Below are positions 59,854 to 64,000 of a stretch of DNA of 64,000 nucleotides, in pieces. The notes beneath the pieces are model-generated. The model made no database searches. It was not told the DNA's origin and saw only the letters and a program-made list of their open reading frames with translations. The stretch covers positions 37,310-101,309 of the forward strand of contig MGPB01000037.1 in NCBI GenBank assembly GCA_001795455.1, given 5' to 3'. The stretch comes from Curvibacter sp. GWA2_63_95 (lineage in GTDB: Bacteria; Pseudomonadota; Gammaproteobacteria; Burkholderiales; Burkholderiaceae_C). How positions within the stretch are numbered: position 1 is the first letter of the stretch; every line of letters begins with the position of its first letter. Made by a program: the position numbers and the translations under genes.

Positions 59854-61098
59854 ATGACTGACCTTCTGAAAGCCAAACTCAGCCGCCGTGCTGTTCTGCA
59901 AACCGCCGCTGTGGGCGCCATTGGCATCGACCCCGCACTGCGCGCGGCGGTGTACGCCGCAGGCTCGGACGCTCCCGAGAAAACCGAGGTCAAGATCGGC
60001 TTCATCCCCCTGACCGACTGCGCCAGCGTGGTCATGGCTTCGGTGCTGGGCATCGACAAGAAGTACGGCGTCACCATCATCCCCAGCAAGGAAGCCAGCT
60101 GGGCCGGCGTGCGCGACAAGCTGGTGAACGGCGAACTGGACTTCGCCCACGTGCTCTACGGCCTGGTCTACGGCGTGCACCTGGGCGTGGGCGGCCCCAA
60201 GAAAGACATGGCCGTGCTGGCCACGCTCAACAACAACGGCCAGGCCATCACCCTGTCCAAGAAACTGGCCGACAAGGGCGCCGTGGACGGCGCAGGCTTG
60301 GCCAAGCTGATGGCCGCCGAGAAGCGCGAATACACCTTTGCCCAGACCTTCCCCACCGGCACCCACGCCATGTGGCTGTACTACTGGCTGGCGGCCCACG
60401 GCATCAACCCCATGAGCGGCGCCAAGGTCATCACCGTGCCACCGCCACAGATGGTGGCCAACATGCGCGTGGGCAATATGGATGGCTACTGCGTGGGCGA
60501 GCCCTGGAACCACCGCGCCATCATTGATGGCATTGGTGTGACCGCCATGACCACCCAGGACATCTGGAAAGACCACCCCGAAAAGGTGCTGGGCACCACG
60601 GGCGACTTCGTCAAGAAGTACCCCAACACCGCCCGCGCCGTGACCGCCGCCATTCTCGAAGCGGGCCGCTGGATCGATGCCAGCCTGTCCAACAAAAACA
60701 AGATGGCTGAAACGATTGCCGACAAGAGTTATGTGAACACCAGCGTGGACGCGATCAACCAGCGCATCCTGGGCCGCTACCAGAACGGCATGGGCAAGAC
60801 CTGGGACGACCCCAACTACATGAAGTTCTACAACGAAGGTGCGGTCAACTTCCCCTACCTCTCCGACGGCATGTGGTTCCTGACCCAGCACAAGCGCTGG
60901 GGCTTGCTCAAGGACCACCCCGACTACCTGGGCGTGGCCAAGCAGATCAACCAGATCGACATCTACAAGCAGGCCGCCACCGCCAGCAAGACGCCGCTGC
61001 CCAAGAGCGACATGCGCAGCAGCAAGCTGATGGACGGCGTGGTCTGGGATGGCAAGGATCCCAAAAAGTACGCCGACAGCTTCAAGGTCAAGGCCTGA
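59854..61098 (+). CDS. CmpA/NrtA family nitrate ABC transporter substrate-binding protein (Tat-like signal)
   Basis: M at 59854 MTDLLKAKLSRRAVLQTAAVGA; KIGFIPLTDCASVVMASVLGIDKKYGVTI; VITVPPPQMVANMRVGNMDGYCVGEPW. Confidence 0.92.
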   Translation: MTDLLKAKLSRRAVLQTAAVGAIGIDPALRAAVYAAGSDAPEKTEVKIGFIPLTDCASVVMASVLGIDKKYGVTIIPSKEASWAGVRDKLVNGELDFAHVLYGLVYGVHLGVGGPKKDMAVLATLNNNGQAITLSKKLADKGAVDGAGLAKLMAAEKREYTFAQTFPTGTHAMWLYYWLAAHGINPMSGAKVITVPPPQMVANMRVGNMDGYCVGEPWNHRAIIDGIGVTAMTTQDIWKDHPEKVLGTTGDFVKKYPNTARAVTAAILEAGRWIDASLSNKNKMAETIADKSYVNTSVDAINQRILGRYQNGMGKTWDDPNYMKFYNEGAVNFPYLSDGMWFLTQHKRWGLLKDHPDYLGVAKQINQIDIYKQAATASKTPLPKSDMRSSKLMDGVVWDGKDPKKYADSFKVKA

Positions 61099-61126
61099 GT
61101 TCCACCCCACCCACAAGGAGGTCACC

Positions 61127-62065
61127 ATGGTGAGCGCCGTTTTTCACTCGCCCCTGGCTGCTGCAGCCGAGGGGTCTGCTATAAAAAAAGAAGCTGCTAG
61201 CGCAGTATCCACGGGGGCTAGCATGCCAAAAAGCACTGAAACGGTGGCATCCACCGCCCCCGCACAAGCCAAACCCGGCTTCGACTGGCGCGGCCTGCTG
61301 CTGCAGGTGCTGCCGCCGTTGCTGGGCCTGGCCTTGCTGGTCGGTATCTGGGCGCTGGTGAGCGTGGGCACGTCGGCCAGCATCCCCAGCCCGCTGGAGA
61401 CCTGGAAGCAGGCCGTCGTGTTGTTCAGCGACCCGTTCTACCGCAAGGGCCCCAACGACCAGGGTGTGGGCTGGAACGTGCTGTTCTCGCTGGAGCGCGT
61501 GGCGCTGGGATTTGGCCTGGCGGCTGCGGTGGGCATTCCGGCAGGTTTCATGATCGGCCGCTTTGAATTTTTGAGCCGCATGTTCAACCCGCTGATCAGC
61601 CTGCTGCGCCCCGTGTCGCCGCTGGCCTGGTTGCCGATTGGTTTGCTGGTATTCAAGGGTGCCAACCCGGCCGCCATCTGGACCATCTTCATCTGCTCGA
61701 TCTGGCCCATGATCATCAACACCGCAGTGGGCGTGCAGCGCGTGCCGCAGGACTACATGAACGTGGCCCGCGTGCTCAATCTCAGCGAGTGGAAGATCGT
61801 CACCAAGATCCTGTTCCCCTCGGTGCTGCCCTACATGCTGACCGGCGTGCGCCTGGCGGTCGGCACGGCCTGGCTGGTGATCGTGGCGGCCGAGATGCTG
61901 ACCGGTGGCGTGGGCATTGGTTTCTGGGTGTGGGACGAGTGGAACAACCTCAACGTCAAGAACATCATCATCGCGATCTTCGTGATCGGCATCGTGGGCC
62001 TGCTGCTGGAGTACGCCCTGATCAAACTGGCGACAGCGTTCACATTCGAAGAGGTGAAGTCATGA
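61127..62065 (+). CDS. nitrate ABC transporter permease (NrtB-like)
   Basis: NVARVLNLSEWKIVTKILFPSVLPYMLTGVRLAVGTAWLVIVAAEMLTGGVGIGFWVWDEWNNL. Confidence 0.92.
   Translation: MVSAVFHSPLAAAAEGSAIKKEAASAVSTGASMPKSTETVASTAPAQAKPGFDWRGLLLQVLPPLLGLALLVGIWALVSVGTSASIPSPLETWKQAVVLFSDPFYRKGPNDQGVGWNVLFSLERVALGFGLAAAVGIPAGFMIGRFEFLSRMFNPLISLLRPVSPLAWLPIGLLVFKGANPAAIWTIFICSIWPMIINTAVGVQRVPQDYMNVARVLNLSEWKIVTKILFPSVLPYMLTGVRLAVGTAWLVIVAAEMLTGGVGIGFWVWDEWNNLNVKNIIIAIFVIGIVGLLLEYALIKLATAFTFEEVKS
61177..61223 (+). repeat. dispersed repeat, in-frame copy in the N-terminus of the NrtB-like gene
   Basis: TGCTATAAAAAAAGAAGCTGCTAGCGCAGTATCCACGGGGGCTAGCA. Confidence 0.78.
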
Positions 62066-62889
62066 GCAACAGCAAGTACATCGAAATCCAGGGCGTAGAA
62101 CAAACCTTCAAGACCAAGAAGGGCCTGTTCCCCGCGCTGCGCGACATCAACCTCACCGTGGCCAAGGGCGAATTTGTAGCGCTCATCGGGCACAGCGGCT
62201 GTGGCAAGTCCACGCTGCTCAACCTGATTGCCGGCCTGACCACGCCCACCGCAGGCAACCTGCTGTGTGCCAACCGCGAAATCGCAGGCCCCGGCCCGGA
62301 GCGTGCCGTGGTGTTCCAGAACCATTCGCTCCTGCCCTGGCTCACCTGCTTTGAGAACGTCTACCTGGGCGTGGAGCGCGTATTTGGTGCGGGCTCCAAG
62401 AGCACCGGTGCGGCGTCCGAGAACAAGGCCCAGTTGATGGCCCGCACCGATGCGGCACTCGCGTTGGTGGGCCTCACCGCCGCGGCACAAAAACGCCCTG
62501 GCGAAATCAGCGGTGGCATGAAGCAGCGCGTGGGCATCGCCCGGGCCCTGGCCATGGAGCCCAAGGTCTTGCTGATGGACGAGCCTTTTGGCGCGCTGGA
62601 CGCACTGACCCGCGCCAAGCTGCAGGACGAGTTGCTGGAGATCGTGGCGCGCACCCAAAGCACCGTGGTCATGGTCACGCACGATGTGGACGAGGCCGTG
62701 CTCTTGTCCGACAAGATCGTGATGATGACCAACGGCCCCGCCGCCACCATTGGTGAAGTGCTCAGCGTGGACCTGCCCCGCCCGCGCAACCGCGTGGCCC
62801 TGGCCGACAGCCCGCAGTACCTGCAGTACCGCAAGGCCGTGATCGACTTTTTGTACACACGCCAGGCCCACGTCGAAAAGGCAGCCTGA
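62062..62889 (+). CDS. nitrate ABC transporter ATP-binding protein (NrtC/D-like)
   Basis: GHSGCGKSTLLNLIAGL, ISGGMKQRVGIARALAMEPKVLLMDEPFGALDALTR; 4-bp overlap with permease. Confidence 0.93.
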   Translation: MSNSKYIEIQGVEQTFKTKKGLFPALRDINLTVAKGEFVALIGHSGCGKSTLLNLIAGLTTPTAGNLLCANREIAGPGPERAVVFQNHSLLPWLTCFENVYLGVERVFGAGSKSTGAASENKAQLMARTDAALALVGLTAAAQKRPGEISGGMKQRVGIARALAMEPKVLLMDEPFGALDALTRAKLQDELLEIVARTQSTVVMVTHDVDEAVLLSDKIVMMTNGPAATIGEVLSVDLPRPRNRVALADSPQYLQYRKAVIDFLYTRQAHVEKAA

Positions 62890-62912
62890 GCACGCACACC
62901 CCCTGTGCCACC

Positions 62913-62941
62913 AAGGGCGCCCTGCGGGGCGCCCTTTTTTT
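62913..62941 (+). terminator. rho-independent terminator after the nitrate ABC operon
   Basis: AAGGGCGCCCTGCGGGGCGCCCTTTTTTT. Confidence 0.92.
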
Positions 62942-63134
62942 GTGCGCACGCCGCACCCAAATCAGGCACAAATCATGCTTGCACTTGGTCCAGCACGACC
63001 AACGAAGGTCTAGCAATCTTGCGGTTGAGCGCCTGCCCTTCTGGTAGCGCACATTCGGTATCTGGTGCCTGAAAACGGCGCCCGTCGCTTCCGCGCCCCC
63101 CTCTCTCCCCACAGAACCTCTACGGAGCCCACCC

Positions 63135-64000
63135 ATGGCCGGATTTCGTCAATTCCTGAAAAGCGGACACACACCCACCCTGTTTGCCGCGTTTTTTTAC
63201 CTCATGTTCTCGTTCGTCATCTGGGTGATGAATGGCGCCATGGCCCCCTTCATCAGTGAGCAGTACCAACTGACGGCATCGCAAAAAGGTTTGCTGCTGT
63301 CCATCCCCATCGTGGCCGGGGCCATCATGCGTTTCCCGTTGGGGCTGCTGGCGCAGTATGTGGGGCGCAAGACGGCCACGATGGTGGAGCTTGTGCTGAT
63401 CACCTTCACCATGTCCTTTGGCTACTTCTTTGTGCACACCTATGACGACCTGCTCAAGATGGCTCTGCTGCTGGGCGTGGCCGGTGCTAGCTTTGGGGTG
63501 GCCATGTCATTGGGCTCGGGTTGGTACCCGCCCAAGTACAAGGGTCTGGCCATGGGCTTGGTGGGCGCGGGCAATGCAGGCACCGCACTGGCGGCACTGC
63601 TGGCACCGCCCCTGGCCCAGGCCTATGGCTGGCAAACCGTGTACGGCTTTGCCGCGCTGGCCTCGCTGGTACCCATGGCCGTGGTGCTCTTCATGGCCAA
63701 GGAGCCACCGGACCGTGACGAACACGCCAGCATGCGCCAGCACCTGGCCTGCCTGATGGAAAGCGACGGCTGGGTCTTCAGCCTGATTTACGTGGTCACG
63801 TTTGGTGGCTTTATCGGCATCGTGACCTTCCTGCCCACCTACTACTACGACCAGTTTGGTGTGAGCAAGGTGCAGGCCGGGCAGCTCACCATGCTGGCCG
63901 CGCTGATGGGGGCGGTGGTGCGCGTCGCCGGTGGCTGGATCTCCGACCACTGGGGCGGCGTGAACACGCTGACGGTGGTCTTGGTCATCGTCTCGCTGGC
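63135..64000 (+). CDS. NarK/NasA-type nitrate MFS transporter (3' truncated by window edge)
   Basis: ATG 63135, open to window end: MAGFRQFLKSGHTPTLFAAFFYLMFSFVIWVMNGAMAPFI...RFPLGLLAQYVGRK...GNAGTALAALLAPPLAQAYGW. Confidence 0.9.
   Translation, partial: MAGFRQFLKSGHTPTLFAAFFYLMFSFVIWVMNGAMAPFISEQYQLTASQKGLLLSIPIVAGAIMRFPLGLLAQYVGRKTATMVELVLITFTMSFGYFFVHTYDDLLKMALLLGVAGASFGVAMSLGSGWYPPKYKGLAMGLVGAGNAGTALAALLAPPLAQAYGWQTVYGFAALASLVPMAVVLFMAKEPPDRDEHASMRQHLACLMESDGWVFSLIYVVTFGGFIGIVTFLPTYYYDQFGVSKVQAGQLTMLAALMGAVVRVAGGWISDHWGGVNTLTVVLVIVSL

Noticed and set aside
62964-62985. AGGCAC...TTGCA upstream of the narK-like gene as a sigma-54 promoter
   Set aside because: Spacer is about 9 nt instead of 5 and the -24 box is imperfect.
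62985-63002. Hairpin TTGGTC-CAGCAC-GACCAA with a six-base loop upstream of the narK-like gene, considered as a second ANTAR target
   Set aside because: Loop is C-A-G-C-A-C, lacking A1/G4, and no downstream terminator with a U-tract was seen before the ATG.
1-64000. CRISPR arrays, toxin-antitoxin or defence islands
   Set aside because: No regularly spaced direct repeats and no recognisable nuclease, methylase or toxin family in the translated ORFs.

Overview
GC-rich 64 kb chromosomal window that looks like a Burkholderiales (Comamonadaceae, Rhodoferax-like) genome. The lineage is inferred from gene content and order; no search was run. Densely coding, with no IS element, prophage or CRISPR array recognised. 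Left to right: 3' part of miaA; an ABC ATPase; TPP-riboswitch-linked thiBPQ; a TonB receptor plus FecBCDE-like siderophore importer; a tightly packed five-gene operon (DUF1800 lipoprotein, Tat DUF1501, saccharopine-dehydrogenase-like, DoxX-like, DUF2269); an FtsX-like permease; a TRAP transporter/gluconokinase/LacI locus with two perfect operators; DUF2917/LysR; SH3/M48/AttH-CrtC-like genes; an MsbA-like exporter; two small proteins sharing a C-terminal tail; glutamate dehydrogenase; the complete nuoA-N operon with tRNA-Leu(GAG), secG and tpiA; pnp/rpsO; tsaD; nasT (ANTAR); a nitrate ABC transporter (nrtABC-like) and a truncated narK-like MFS gene. Best leads: (1) the five-gene DUF1800-DUF1501-oxidoreductase-DoxX-DUF2269 operon; (2) layered control upstream of the nitrate transporter (NtrC-like sites, sigma-54 promoter, ANTAR-type hexaloop hairpin, strong terminator); (3) a dispersed ~45-55 bp repeat family that also sits in frame inside miaA, thiP, an FtsX gene and ntrB; (4) tandem small proteins sharing an NSQGQ-TGR-LNV-A C-terminal tail. 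Family names come from reading the translations and need HMM confirmation.
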